64,000 bases of DNA from Rhizobium sp. (GCA_019739215.1 JAHHDR010000036.1:143300-207299), one strand, 5' to 3'; shown: positions 46,952-55,873, counted from the first letter of the stretch. The notes: generated by a model from the sequence alone, not told the origin. Numbers and translations: made by a program.

Positions 46952-48446
46952 ATGGTCAAGCAAGCCGTAGAAGTGGCCGAGAACGGCAAGATCCGTTGCG
47001 ATGCCTGTCCCGTGATGTGCTACATCGCGGAGGGACGTTCGGGCGCCTGCGACCGCTACGCCAACGAGGGCGGCGAACTGATCCGTGTCGATCCGCTGAC
47101 CATCATCGAGGGCACTGTTTCCTCTGGCGGCAAGATCGTCCCCTTCATGCCCGACCATCCCGAAGACGAATGGAACGGCGACCTCGTCCAGGCGCGCAAG
47201 CCCTTCATCACCGCAGTCGGTGCCGGCACGACCTATCCGGATTACAAGCCGGCCCCTTTCATCGTTTCCCAGAAGCAGAACGGGGTCGATATGGTGACGG
47301 TCGTCACCGAGGGCATCTTCAGCTATTGCGGCGCCAAGGTGAAAATCGACACCGACCGCTATCTCGGACCTGAAGCGGCGCCGGTCCGCGTCGACGGCGA
47401 GCAGGTCGGCCATGTCATGACCGCCGAATATGGCTCGCAGATGCTGTCGCTCGGCGGTGTGCACCACCTGACAGGGGGTTCCAAAAAGGAAGGCAGGGTG
47501 ACCTGCGACACGCTGCTGAAACTCTGTAATCGCGAAGCCGTCGAAATGACCATCGACGGCGGGGCGACCATGGTGGTGACAGCGGGCAAGGCGCCCGTGA
47601 TCAACGGGGTCGAGGAGCACCGCATGCGTGTCGGATGCGGTTCGGCGACGATCGGCATGTTCGCAAAGCAGTGGAAGGAACTGGTCGAGGAAGTGGTGGT
47701 GGTCGACGATCACATCACGGGCGTGCTCTCCGAGCACCAGGCCGGCAAACTGCTGCACATCCCGCCCACCGGCATCAAGATCAAGGGGCGCCGCTCAACT
47801 CCGGGGCGCTATTTCCAGGTCGCGGAAACCGGGAACCGGCTGGGGCGGCACCAATATCGACGATCCGCTGACCATTCTGGGCGATTTCGATCCGAAGGTG
47901 GCCTATCCGGGCCTTCGCATGCTGATGGTCTCGACGACGGGCGAGCAGAGCGGCTATTACGTGCTGGACGAAAACCTGAGGCCGGTGCTTCAGACCGACG
48001 TGCCGGCCGCCATCAGGGATTCGGTCGAGATCATCGCCGAGAATTGTGAACCGGCCCTGGCCACGGTGATGTTCATGGGCGGTGCCGGCGGCAGCCTCAG
48101 GGCAGGGGTTACCACCAATCCGGTGCGTCTGACGCGGTCTGTCAAGGAGGCGCTCACCCATGTGTCCTGCGGCGGCGCACCGGCCTATGTCTGGCCCGGC
48201 GGTGGCATCACCGTGATGGCCGACGTGACGGACATGCCCTCGAACTCCTTCGGCTACGTGCCGACGCCGGCGCTGGTCGCCCCGATCGAGTTCACGATGC
48301 GGCTCTCGGATTACGAGGCGCTGGGCGGTCACATGGAGGCGATCATACCCATCGAGCAGGCGATCGAACTTGCCGAACGGAAGATCGCGCAGGTCGTGGA
48401 CGGCGCATGGCCGACGGCAGAAAAGAATTTCAAGTGGGGCGCGTGA
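46952..48446 (+). CDS. hnr: 6-hydroxynicotinate reductase-like iron-sulfur protein (one frame break)
   Basis: I recognise this as the family annotated 6-hydroxynicotinate reductase (Hnr of Eubacterium barkeri), which reduces 6-hydroxynicotinate to 1,4,5,6-tetrahydro-6-oxonicotinate. The N terminus carries a cluster motif with C16, C19, C23 and C33 (IRCDACPVMCYIAEGRSGAC). Later blocks are AVGAGTTYPDYKPAPF, GIFSYCGAKVKIDTD and CGGAPAYVWPGGGITVM. The ATG at 46952 follows GGGGAG by nine bases. The frame breaks at AAA 47826-47828; with two A it reads VAEPGTGWGGTNIDDPL and runs to 48446, about 497 residues. First gene of an operon with UPF0280 and two PF06684 genes. Confidence 0.78.
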
Positions 48447-48509
48447 ATTGAAGAGCGGACTGACATTGGCGGCAAGCGACATGCCTGACGGCGCTTTGAA
48501 GAGACATCG

Positions 48510-49424
48510 ATGACCGGCCCGGTCGCGTCCTATCTCGATGGCGACGCCAGCGGCAGGCTGCATCTGCAGCACGGACCGATCGACCTGGTGATCGGGGTCG
48601 ATGGCGCAATTTCGCTCGAGCACGAATCCTATTATCGCCATCATGCCTATGCGCTGGCGCACAGGCGCTTCAAGACAATCCTCGACGAACTTGTCTCGGA
48701 ATTGCCTCTGCTCAGGAGCCCCGCCGGCCAAGGCTGTGAGGTGCCGGAGGGTGCTGCGGCGCGACGCATGATGGCAGCCGTCCTGCCCTATGCCGAGGAC
48801 CAGTTCATCACGCCGATGGCGGCGGTTGCCGGCGCTGTGGCCGATGAGGTGCTGGCGGCCATGCTGGCCGGTTTCACACCCGACAACCGGCCGCGTCGCA
48901 TCCATGTCAACAATGGCGGCGACATCGCCATTCATCTCGATGCGGGCGCCGATTACCGTATCGGCATCGCACGGGACGACGGCGCGGACCTCGGGGCGTT
49001 CTCGATCGCCGCAGACAGCCCCACGCGCGGCATAGCGACCAGTGGCCGCAGAGGGCGAAGCCTGTCCATGGGGATCGCCGATTCCGTGACGGTGCTTGCG
49101 CGCAGCGCTGCCGAAGCCGATGCAGCGGCCACGATCCTCGGAAACGCCGTTGATCTGCCCGGTCACCCGGCGGTGATGCGGGCGCCCGCCGATCAGGTCA
49201 AGGATGACAGCGACCTCGGATCTCACCTGGTGGTGACAGGCGTGGGTTCGCTCAGCGCGGCCGAGACGGCGACCGCGCTCGATGCCGGCGTGGCGATGGC
49301 CGAGCGGTTGATCGCGAGCGGGCTGATCAATCGCGCCGCGCTCTTCCTGCGCGATCGGGGTCGGGTCGTGACCGCAAACGAAGACATCATTCCCGACATG
49401 CTGGAGACGAGACATTATGCCTGA
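48510..49424 (+). CDS. UPF0280 family protein (ApbE-like superfamily)
   Basis: A 304-residue protein of unknown function. The family (COG2122) is distantly related to ApbE flavin transferases. Visible blocks are QFITPMAAVAGAVADEVL near residue 100, IHVNNGGDIAIHL near 130, GIATSGRRGRSLSMGIADSV near 172, and ARSAAEADAAAT. The NNGGDIA and SGRRG-SMGIADSV segments correspond to the conserved family core. It lies 63 bp after hnr and overlaps the following gene, so it is probably needed for the same pathway, for instance to attach or handle a flavin for Hnr; that role is inference. Confidence 0.8.
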   Translation: MTGPVASYLDGDASGRLHLQHGPIDLVIGVDGAISLEHESYYRHHAYALAHRRFKTILDELVSELPLLRSPAGQGCEVPEGAAARRMMAAVLPYAEDQFITPMAAVAGAVADEVLAAMLAGFTPDNRPRRIHVNNGGDIAIHLDAGADYRIGIARDDGADLGAFSIAADSPTRGIATSGRRGRSLSMGIADSVTVLARSAAEADAAATILGNAVDLPGHPAVMRAPADQVKDDSDLGSHLVVTGVGSLSAAETATALDAGVAMAERLIASGLINRAALFLRDRGRVVTANEDIIPDMLETRHYA

Positions 49425-50001
49425 ACCGAAAGTGCGCAAATTCGTCACCGTGGTCGAAGAGATCAGGCATGAAGGCGGGCCGGTGGCCGAGACGCCGCTG
49501 CTGCGCGGTGCCGTACTTGCCGTAATCGAAAACCCCTTTGCCGGCGCCTACTATGAGGATATTGCCGGTTTTATGAAGGATCTTGAGCCGCTCGGGCTGG
49601 AAATGGCCGACCGGCTGATCAGGTCTCTTGGTGGTCATAAGGCCTCTATCCAGGGCTATGGCAAGGGCGCGATCGTCGGGCAGGCTGGCGAACTCGAGCA
49701 CGGGGCGCTCTGGCACGTGCCGGGCGGCTACGCCATGCGCGAGGCGCTCGGCGATGCCAAGGCCATCGTACCCTCGACCAAGAAGGTCGGCGGTCCCGGC
49801 GCGCGGCTCGACGTGCCGGTCACGCATATCAACGCGTCCTACGTCCGCAGCCATTTCGACGCCATGGAGGTCGGTGTGCCCGATGGGCCGCGGGCCAACG
49901 AGATCGTGCTGGCTTTGGTGATGACCTCGGGCGCCCGCATCCATGCCCGCGTCGGCGGCCTGAAGGCCGGGGATATCAAGGGCGAGGACGGCCTTCGTTG
50001 A
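49417..50001 (+). CDS. PF06684 (AA_synth, DUF1185) family protein, copy 1
   Basis: A 194-residue protein of a family known structurally as a variant of the chorismate-mutase-like fold, with no proven reaction. Conserved features: ENPFAGAYYEDI near residue 38, SIQGYGKGAIVGQAGELEHGA near 76-97, VPSTKKVGGPGARLDVPV, and PRANEIVLALVMTSGARIHARVGGL. It overlaps the UPF0280 gene by eight bases and the second copy by four. Full-length paralogues side by side suggest a heteromer or two successive steps. Confidence 0.85.
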   Translation: MPEPKVRKFVTVVEEIRHEGGPVAETPLLRGAVLAVIENPFAGAYYEDIAGFMKDLEPLGLEMADRLIRSLGGHKASIQGYGKGAIVGQAGELEHGALWHVPGGYAMREALGDAKAIVPSTKKVGGPGARLDVPVTHINASYVRSHFDAMEVGVPDGPRANEIVLALVMTSGARIHARVGGLKAGDIKGEDGLR

Positions 50002-50582
50002 GGGCCGAGATCCGCAAGATCGTGGTCTTCATCGAGGAAACCCGCAGCGAAATGGGGCAAGCGGTCTCGCCGCCAACCCGCAAGGCGGCGGCCGTCGCCG
50101 TCATCCGCAATCCTTTCGCGGGACGCTATGAGGCGGATCTCACCGATCTGATGGATATCGGGGCGGAACTGGGCGGACTGCTTGGCCGGCGATGCGTCGA
50201 AGCGCTCGAAATCCCGCCTTCCCAGGCCGAGAGCTACGGCAAGGCGGCGCTTGTCGGTGAGAATGGCGAGCTTGAGCATGCGGCCGCGATCCTTCACCCC
50301 TCGCTCGGCAAGCCGCTCCGCGAGGCCGTGGAGAAGGGCGCCGCCCTGGTGCCGTCTTCCAAGGCGATGGGTGCGCCGGGTGCCATGCTCGACATCCCGC
50401 TCGGCCACAAGGACGCAGCCTTTGTCCGCAGCCATTTCGACGGCATGCGGGTCATGCTCAACGATGCGCCGCGCGCCAATGAAATCATGGTCGCCGTGGC
50501 CGTGACGGACAGCGCTCGTCCACTGCCGCGCGTCGGCGGGCTCAAGGCCAGCGAGATCGAGGGCAAGGACGGACTGCGATAG
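49998..50582 (+). CDS. PF06684 (AA_synth, DUF1185) family protein, copy 2
   Basis: Same length (194) as copy 1 and clearly homologous: RNPFAGRYEADL, ESYGKAALVGENGELEHAA, VPSSKAMGAPGAMLDIPLGHKDA, PRANEIMVAVAVTDSARPLPRVGGLKA. It appears to start at TTG 49998, which forms TTGA with the stop of copy 1, so it is translationally coupled. The two copies differ in many surface positions but keep the glycine-rich GYGK/SYGK and PGA segments. Last gene before a strong terminator. Confidence 0.82.
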   Translation: MRAEIRKIVVFIEETRSEMGQAVSPPTRKAAAVAVIRNPFAGRYEADLTDLMDIGAELGGLLGRRCVEALEIPPSQAESYGKAALVGENGELEHAAAILHPSLGKPLREAVEKGAALVPSSKAMGAPGAMLDIPLGHKDAAFVRSHFDGMRVMLNDAPRANEIMVAVAVTDSARPLPRVGGLKASEIEGKDGLR

Positions 50583-50627
50583 GGCGCTTCCTTGCGTCGA
50601 GGGGATTGTGGACTATGTTCAAGGAGT

Positions 50628-50657
50628 GGAAGACGCGCTTTTGCCCGTCTTCCTTTT
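50628..50657 (+). terminator. Rho-independent terminator after the hnr operon
   Basis: GGAAGACG / CGTCTTCC with a 10-nt loop and four T, 46 bp after the second PF06684 gene. Separates the hnr transcript from hyuAB, which has its own promoter. Confidence 0.8.
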
Positions 50658-50909
50658 GCTACATAGTGATTTGGATCCGGACAATGAGCGACCAACTCGT
50701 CCGGGTCCTTTCACTTTAAGCGTGTTGCGTATGGGCCAATGCCGCATAGCACACCTCCTTTCTCGACAGCGAGGCTGACGCCACGGCCAGCAGAGCCCAT
50801 TTCCGTGATCGCGCCGGTTGGCCACGGCGATACTGCTTCCGCTGTCTACACTGCCATTCATGCCCGAATTGTCTTGAAATGCAACCATGGGTTATTCCGA
50901 ATGGTGCGC
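50658..50909. other. Non-coding stretch between hnr terminator and hyuA promoter
   Basis: About 250 bp, part of a 388-bp gene-free gap. No gene, hairpin or operator recognised apart from the terminator before it and the promoter after it. Confidence 0.45.
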
Positions 50910-50938
50910 TTGACAGCACGCTGAAATCCCGCCAGTTT
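50910..50938 (+). promoter_or_regulatory. hyuA promoter, TTGACA-N17-CAGTTT
   Basis: Perfect -35 at 50910-50915 and 17-bp spacer; the -10 CAGTTT at 50933-50938 is weak. The shared operator follows directly. Confidence 0.7.
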
Positions 50939-50957
50939 CATTCGTGTACAAATGAAA
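50939..50957. promoter_or_regulatory. Shared nicotinate-regulon operator, copy C
   Basis: CATTCGTGTACAAATGAAA; with the preceding TTT it is a 22-bp near-perfect palindrome (TTTCATT ... AATGAAA). It ends 13 bp before the hyuA start codon. Confidence 0.8.
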
Positions 50958-50970
50958 ATTGGGGGTGGAT

Positions 50971-53034
50971 GTGACCGAGACCATAGCCAGGCAAAGCACG
51001 GTGGCCGGTATCGATGTCGGTGGCACCTTCACCGACCTTGTCCTGTTCGACGCGACCTCCGGCACCGTCCGGCTTGCCAAGACCCCGACGACGCTGGACA
51101 ATCAGGCGTTCGGGGTGCTGAACGCGCTCGACGCGGCGGAGGCAGACATCGCCGCGCTCGACCTCATCGTCCACGGTACGACGACGACCACGAACGCCCT
51201 GCTGGAGCGCAACCTCTGCCGCACGGGGCTCATCACCACGATGGGTTTCCGCGACGTGCTGGAGCTCGGCCGGCGCACGCGGCCGCAGCCCTATGGCATG
51301 AAGGGCGAATTCCGGCCGATCATTCCGCGCGATCTCCGGCTCGAAATTCCGGAGCGCATGGATGCGTCCGGCCGGGTGCTGAGCGCCCTGGACGAGGAAG
51401 CGCTGCGCGCGGCACTGAAGGATCTGATATCAAGGGACTGCGAGGCGCTGGTCATCCATTTCCTCCATGCCTATGCCAATCCGGCGCATGAACTGCGCGC
51501 GGCGGAAATCGCCCGCGAGGTCTGGCCGAACGGCAACATCACCATGGGTCATGCTTTGCTCTCCGAAAGCCGCGAATATGAGCGGGGCGTGACTGCCGCG
51601 GTCAACGCCTCGGTGCAGCCGCTGCTGCGGCGCTATGTCGAACGGCTTGCGGATACGCTGGCCGGACGCGGCTACAGACATGACGTGCTGGTCATGAACG
51701 GCAATGGCGGGATGGTCTCGGCACGCTTCGTCGCCAACGAGGCGGCGAAGACCGTGATGTCCGGCCCGGCCTCGGGCGTGATGGCGGCAGCCTATACCGG
51801 ACGCCGCGCCGGGATTCCCGATCTCATCACCTACGACATGGGCGGCACCTCGACCGATGTGGCGCTGATCCGCAATGCCGAGCCGGCGGTGTCGAACGAG
51901 ATCGAGATCGAATATGCGATGCCGATCCATGTGCCGATGGTCGATGTCCGGACGGTCGGCGCCGGCGGCGGTTCGATCGCGCGCGTCACCGCTGCGGGAC
52001 TGCTGCAGGTGGGGCCGGAAAGCGCGGGCGCGTCTCCCGGTCCGATCTGTTACGGACGGGGCGGAGCCCGGCCGACCATTTCGGACGCCAACCTGCTGTT
52101 GGGCCGGCTCAATCCCGCACGGCTCAATTCAATTCCCGGCGGCATGTCGCTCGACGACATCGGTTCGATCTTCCGGCAGGAACTCGGCGACAGGCTGGGG
52201 CTCGATGCAACGGCGGCGGCCGATGCCGTGATCCGCATCGCCAATGCGCGGATGTCGGATGCGGTGCGCATGGTCTCGGTCAGCCTGGGCGAGGATCCGC
52301 GCGATTTCGCGCTGTTCGCCTTTGGTGGCGCCGGCCCGCTGCACGCGTCGGCCATCGCCCGCGAACTCGGAATTCCCAGGGTCCTGGTGCCGTCGCGGCC
52401 GGGTATCACCAATGCGCTCGGCTGCGTGGTGGCCGACCTCCGGCATGACTTCGTCAACACGGTCAATCGGCCACTGGCCTCGGTCGACATCGACGCCGTT
52501 CATGCGCTATTCGCCAAACAATCCGAGGAGGGCAGACGGCTGATCGGCAAGGAGGCGGTGGAGATCCGCGAAATCCGGGAGATCTGGTCGGTCGACATGC
52601 AGTTCATCGGCCAGACGCATCTGCTGCGCGTGCCGCTCGATGGCCCCGTTCCTGATATCGAGGAGCTCCAACGCCGGTTCGAGGAGGCCTATTTCAGCCG
52701 CTTCCATGTCGAGCTCAAGGAAATCCGCGCCAGTCTCGTCAATGTCAACACGTCGGTGATCGGCCGGCGCGCGGAGATCGATCTGTCGATGCTGATCGAC
52801 CCCGCGGGCCGCAAAGCGACGCTCGCCGATGCGCAGAGCGGCAGCCGGTCGGTCTGGTTCGGCCGATGGATCGAGACGCCGGTCTACTGGCGCGACCATT
52901 TGCCGGCAGACGCGGCGATTGCCGGGCCGGCGATCATCGAGCAGATGGACACGACCATCATTATCGAACCCGGCGATCAAGCCACCCAGGATCATGACGG
53001 CAATATCATCATCGCGATCGGAGAGGCGGCATGA
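50971..53034 (+). CDS. hyuA: HyuA-like hydantoinase/oxoprolinase subunit A
   Basis: A 687-residue member of the ATP-dependent N-methylhydantoinase / 5-oxoprolinase A family, which activates a lactam or imide carbonyl by phosphorylation and opens the ring. N-terminal ATPase motif AGIDVGGTFTDLVLFD, then IVHGTTTTTNALLER, MGGTSTDVALI near residue 295, VGAGGGSIARV and FGGAGPLHA. GTG at 50971 with GGGGGTGG just upstream is preferred; GTG 50965 and TTG 50959 are in frame. Its promoter carries the nicotinate-type operator, so a plausible substrate is the six-membered lactam made by the Hnr-like enzyme. Overlaps hyuB by four bases. Confidence 0.85.
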   Translation: MTETIARQSTVAGIDVGGTFTDLVLFDATSGTVRLAKTPTTLDNQAFGVLNALDAAEADIAALDLIVHGTTTTTNALLERNLCRTGLITTMGFRDVLELGRRTRPQPYGMKGEFRPIIPRDLRLEIPERMDASGRVLSALDEEALRAALKDLISRDCEALVIHFLHAYANPAHELRAAEIAREVWPNGNITMGHALLSESREYERGVTAAVNASVQPLLRRYVERLADTLAGRGYRHDVLVMNGNGGMVSARFVANEAAKTVMSGPASGVMAAAYTGRRAGIPDLITYDMGGTSTDVALIRNAEPAVSNEIEIEYAMPIHVPMVDVRTVGAGGGSIARVTAAGLLQVGPESAGASPGPICYGRGGARPTISDANLLLGRLNPARLNSIPGGMSLDDIGSIFRQELGDRLGLDATAAADAVIRIANARMSDAVRMVSVSLGEDPRDFALFAFGGAGPLHASAIARELGIPRVLVPSRPGITNALGCVVADLRHDFVNTVNRPLASVDIDAVHALFAKQSEEGRRLIGKEAVEIREIREIWSVDMQFIGQTHLLRVPLDGPVPDIEELQRRFEEAYFSRFHVELKEIRASLVNVNTSVIGRRAEIDLSMLIDPAGRKATLADAQSGSRSVWFGRWIETPVYWRDHLPADAAIAGPAIIEQMDTTIIIEPGDQATQDHDGNIIIAIGEAA

Positions 53035-54782
53035 GCGCGGACGCTATCAAGGGCCTGGATCCCATCACGCTGTCGGTCATCCAGTCCGGCCTGCAGCAGG
53101 TCTGCGACGAGATGGACCTCAGTTTCTCCCGCGCCGCCTTCTCGCCTGTCATCGCCGAGGCCAATGACAGGTCTGACGGCATCTATTCCGCCGTCGATGG
53201 CGCGCTGATCGCACAAGGCGCGTCCGGCCTGCCTGTTTTTGTCGGCACGATGCAATATTCGACGCGGGTGCTGATCGAGATGATCCGCGACGGCAAGGCG
53301 GTCGCGCCGCAGCCGGGTGACATCTATATCGTCAACGATCCCTATCTGGGTGGCACCCACCTCATGGACGTGCGCTTCGCCATGCCGGTCTATCGCGACG
53401 GCGAGATCTTCTGCTGGCTCTCCAATACGGGCCACTGGCCGGACACGGGCGGCGCCGTGCCGGGCGGCTTTTCCGCCTCGGCGACGTCGGTCGAGCAGGA
53501 AGGCCTGCGGCTGCCGCCGGTGCGGCTGTTCAAGCAGGGCGTGCTCGATCCCGAGATCTACGCGATCATCTGCTCCAACATCCGCGTGGCCGACCAGCGC
53601 ATCGGCGACGTCAAGGCACAGGCCGCGGCGCTGCTGGTCGGCGAGAAGCGGCTGGCCCGCATTCTCGACCGCTACGGCGATGATACGGTCAGAGCCGCCA
53701 TTGCCGAACTCAGCAAGCGCGCCGCCGCGCAGATGCGTGCCAATTGCCGGCTGATTCCCGATGGCACCTACAGATCCTTGGCCTATGTCGACAGCGACGG
53801 CGTGGTCAACGAGCCGCTGGAGATCCGGCTGTCGATTACGGCGAAGGACGGCATTCTGGAATTCGATTTCGAGGGGTCGTCGAAGCCCTGCGCCGGGCCG
53901 ATGAACTCGGTGCTGGCGACGACGCTGTCGGCCGTCTATCTCGGCATGCGTCACATCTTTCCCGATGTCCCGATGAGCGCCGGAGCGTTCGAGCCGCTTA
54001 GGGTCAAGCGACCCGAGGGGACATTCCTCGATGCGCAGTATCCGCGGCCGGTTTCGGGCTGCGCCGCAGAGGTCAGCCAGCGCATCGCAGAGGCCGTGTT
54101 CCTGGCGCTGGTCGAGGCGCTGCCGGATCGGGTGACGGCCGCGCCGGCCGGCAGTTCGGGCAATTTCGCGCTGGGCGGTCATGACCCAGAACGCAATCGC
54201 GGCTACGTCATGTACCAGATTTCGGGCGGCGGCTATGGCGGCTATGCTGATGGCGACGGCATCGCCAACGGCTGCTCGACCATCGGCATTTCCAAGGCGC
54301 CGCCGGTGGAGATCATGGAGCAGCAGTATCCGGTTCTCTATCACCGCTATGCGCTGCGCGAGGGCTCAGGCGGCGCCGGTCGCCAGCGCGGCGGCTTCGG
54401 GCTCGACTACGAGATCGAATTGCGGCGCGGCGAGGCAACCGCCAGTTTCGTCATGGATCATGGCCGCTTCGGTCCACCCGGCGTTCTGGGGGGCGGGGAT
54501 GGCGCACCCAATACTGTCCGGATCTACCAGGGCGATCGGGAAATCGTTCCGGAACATCTCTCCAAGGCACAGGACATTCCACTCAAGCCCGGCGACCGGG
54601 TGCGTGTCGGAACGCCCGGCGGCGGCGGCTATGGCGATCCGCGCGCCCGGGATCCGCTTTCGGTGGCCGAGGATGTGCGGCTGGGGCGCTATACGCGCGA
54701 ACAGGCAAGGGCGCTGTTCGGCGTGGTTCTGACCGACGCCTTCGCGCCGGACCTCACGGCGACCGCCGCCGCGCGTCAGTAG
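53031..54782 (+). CDS. hyuB: HyuB-like hydantoinase/oxoprolinase subunit B
   Basis: A 583-residue B subunit, partner of HyuA in ring opening. Family blocks: QQVCDEMDLSFSRAAFSPVI near residue 20, GDIYIVNDPYLGGTHLMDV near 95, SNTGHWPDTGGAVPGG with possible metal-binding His and Asp, and the C-terminal GDRVRVGTPGGGGYGDPRARD, typical of this subunit. Its ATG overlaps the hyuA stop. The gene ends seven bases inside the convergent L,D-transpeptidase gene. Confidence 0.9.
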   Translation: MSADAIKGLDPITLSVIQSGLQQVCDEMDLSFSRAAFSPVIAEANDRSDGIYSAVDGALIAQGASGLPVFVGTMQYSTRVLIEMIRDGKAVAPQPGDIYIVNDPYLGGTHLMDVRFAMPVYRDGEIFCWLSNTGHWPDTGGAVPGGFSASATSVEQEGLRLPPVRLFKQGVLDPEIYAIICSNIRVADQRIGDVKAQAAALLVGEKRLARILDRYGDDTVRAAIAELSKRAAAQMRANCRLIPDGTYRSLAYVDSDGVVNEPLEIRLSITAKDGILEFDFEGSSKPCAGPMNSVLATTLSAVYLGMRHIFPDVPMSAGAFEPLRVKRPEGTFLDAQYPRPVSGCAAEVSQRIAEAVFLALVEALPDRVTAAPAGSSGNFALGGHDPERNRGYVMYQISGGGYGGYADGDGIANGCSTIGISKAPPVEIMEQQYPVLYHRYALREGSGGAGRQRGGFGLDYEIELRRGEATASFVMDHGRFGPPGVLGGGDGAPNTVRIYQGDREIVPEHLSKAQDIPLKPGDRVRVGTPGGGGYGDPRARDPLSVAEDVRLGRYTREQARALFGVVLTDAFAPDLTATAAARQ

Positions 54783-55672
54783 CCTGGCACGTAATAGGGA
54801 TCGTCATAGGCGGGAGCCGCATAGGGATCATCGTCTAGGTAGCGGCGGCGGCTGCGGGGAGGCATGCGCGAGGCATCCGCCGACACATAGCTGTCGTCCG
54901 TCTCGATAGCCTCGTTCGGCCGGTAGGGCTCGTAGATTTCCTGGCCGCGCACGTCGTTGACGCTTTCGACACCCGGTCGGCTGAGGTCGGTGACCACGAT
55001 CTGGGTTCCATCAGGCACGCGGTTGAAGAGATCGACGACATCCTGGTTGATCATGCGCACGCAGCCCGACGAAACCGACTTGCCGATGGTCCACCACTCC
55101 GGGGAGCCATGGATGCGATAGAGCGTGTCCTCCTTGCCCTGGAAAATATAGAGTGCACGGGCGCCGAGAGGATTGTCCAGGCTTGGCGGCATGCCGCCAT
55201 TGTCGGCGCTGTATTTGGCGAGTTCCGGCTGGCGGGCGATCATTTCGTCCGGCGGCGTCCATTTCGGCCACTGGCGCTTGTACTGGATCTTGCCGCGGCC
55301 CGCCCAGGCAAAACCTGCGCGGCCGAGGCCGACGCCATAGCGCATCGCCTGTCCGTTCGGGTAGGTGAAGTAAAGATAGTGGTTGCCGGTATCGACCACC
55401 AGTGTTCCGGGCGCCTCGCCGGTCGGATCCGCGACCATCTGGCGGTAGAATTTCGGATCGATCTTCTGGTGGGGAATTGCCGGCAAAGGAAACTGCTCGT
55501 CTGGCTTGGCCGCGTAGAGCAATGCGCCCTCGGCGCGGCGCGCGGCAAGAACCTGTGTGGCCCGCGTGTCCACGGTTTCGCGCGTCGTCGACGAACAGCC
55601 GGCCAGGCCAGCCGCCACAACGCTACCCATGCCGACAAGAAAAGCCCGCCGATCAACCCCTGCCTTCAGCAT
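54776..55672 (-). CDS. L,D-transpeptidase (YkuD domain) lipoprotein
   Basis: A 298-residue exported enzyme that makes 3-3 crosslinks in peptidoglycan or anchors outer-membrane proteins. The signal has a double Arg and ends in a lipobox (GLAGCSS, Cys near 26). The YkuD domain runs from TLVVDTGNHYLYFTYPNG to TQIVVTDLS, with catalytic YRIHGSPEWWTIG and SSGCVRMINQD (His and Cys nucleophile). The C-terminal about 60 residues are low-complexity, rich in Tyr, Asp and Pro. Start ATG 55672; 55684 would add four residues. Housekeeping gene, unrelated to the catabolic islands. Confidence 0.9.
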   Translation of the reverse strand: MLKAGVDRRAFLVGMGSVVAAGLAGCSSTTRETVDTRATQVLAARRAEGALLYAAKPDEQFPLPAIPHQKIDPKFYRQMVADPTGEAPGTLVVDTGNHYLYFTYPNGQAMRYGVGLGRAGFAWAGRGKIQYKRQWPKWTPPDEMIARQPELAKYSADNGGMPPSLDNPLGARALYIFQGKEDTLYRIHGSPEWWTIGKSVSSGCVRMINQDVVDLFNRVPDGTQIVVTDLSRPGVESVNDVRGQEIYEPYRPNEAIETDDSYVSADASRMPPRSRRRYLDDDPYAAPAYDDPYYVPGY

Positions 55673-55873
55673 TCGGTACTCCATTCGCCCAGAAATATCG
55701 AGGCGATCGCAACATGGACATTGTAATCGCCAGATTGGTTTTTTGTTCCATCACGTTAGCGGGATCGCCAGTGTATTGTCGTGCGGACCCGAAAAGGAGG
55801 ACGTGGCAGCCTTTCCATCCTGTGCTTTCCGTGCAAGGTTCAAGTTCCGATTTACAGGCAAGTATTGTCCCAA

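Noticed and set aside
46943..48049. Cyanuric acid hydrolase/barbiturase (AtzD) as an alternative for the Hnr-like gene
   Set aside because: The N-terminal four-Cys motif and overall blocks fit the 6-hydroxynicotinate reductase family; no AtzD repeat structure seen.
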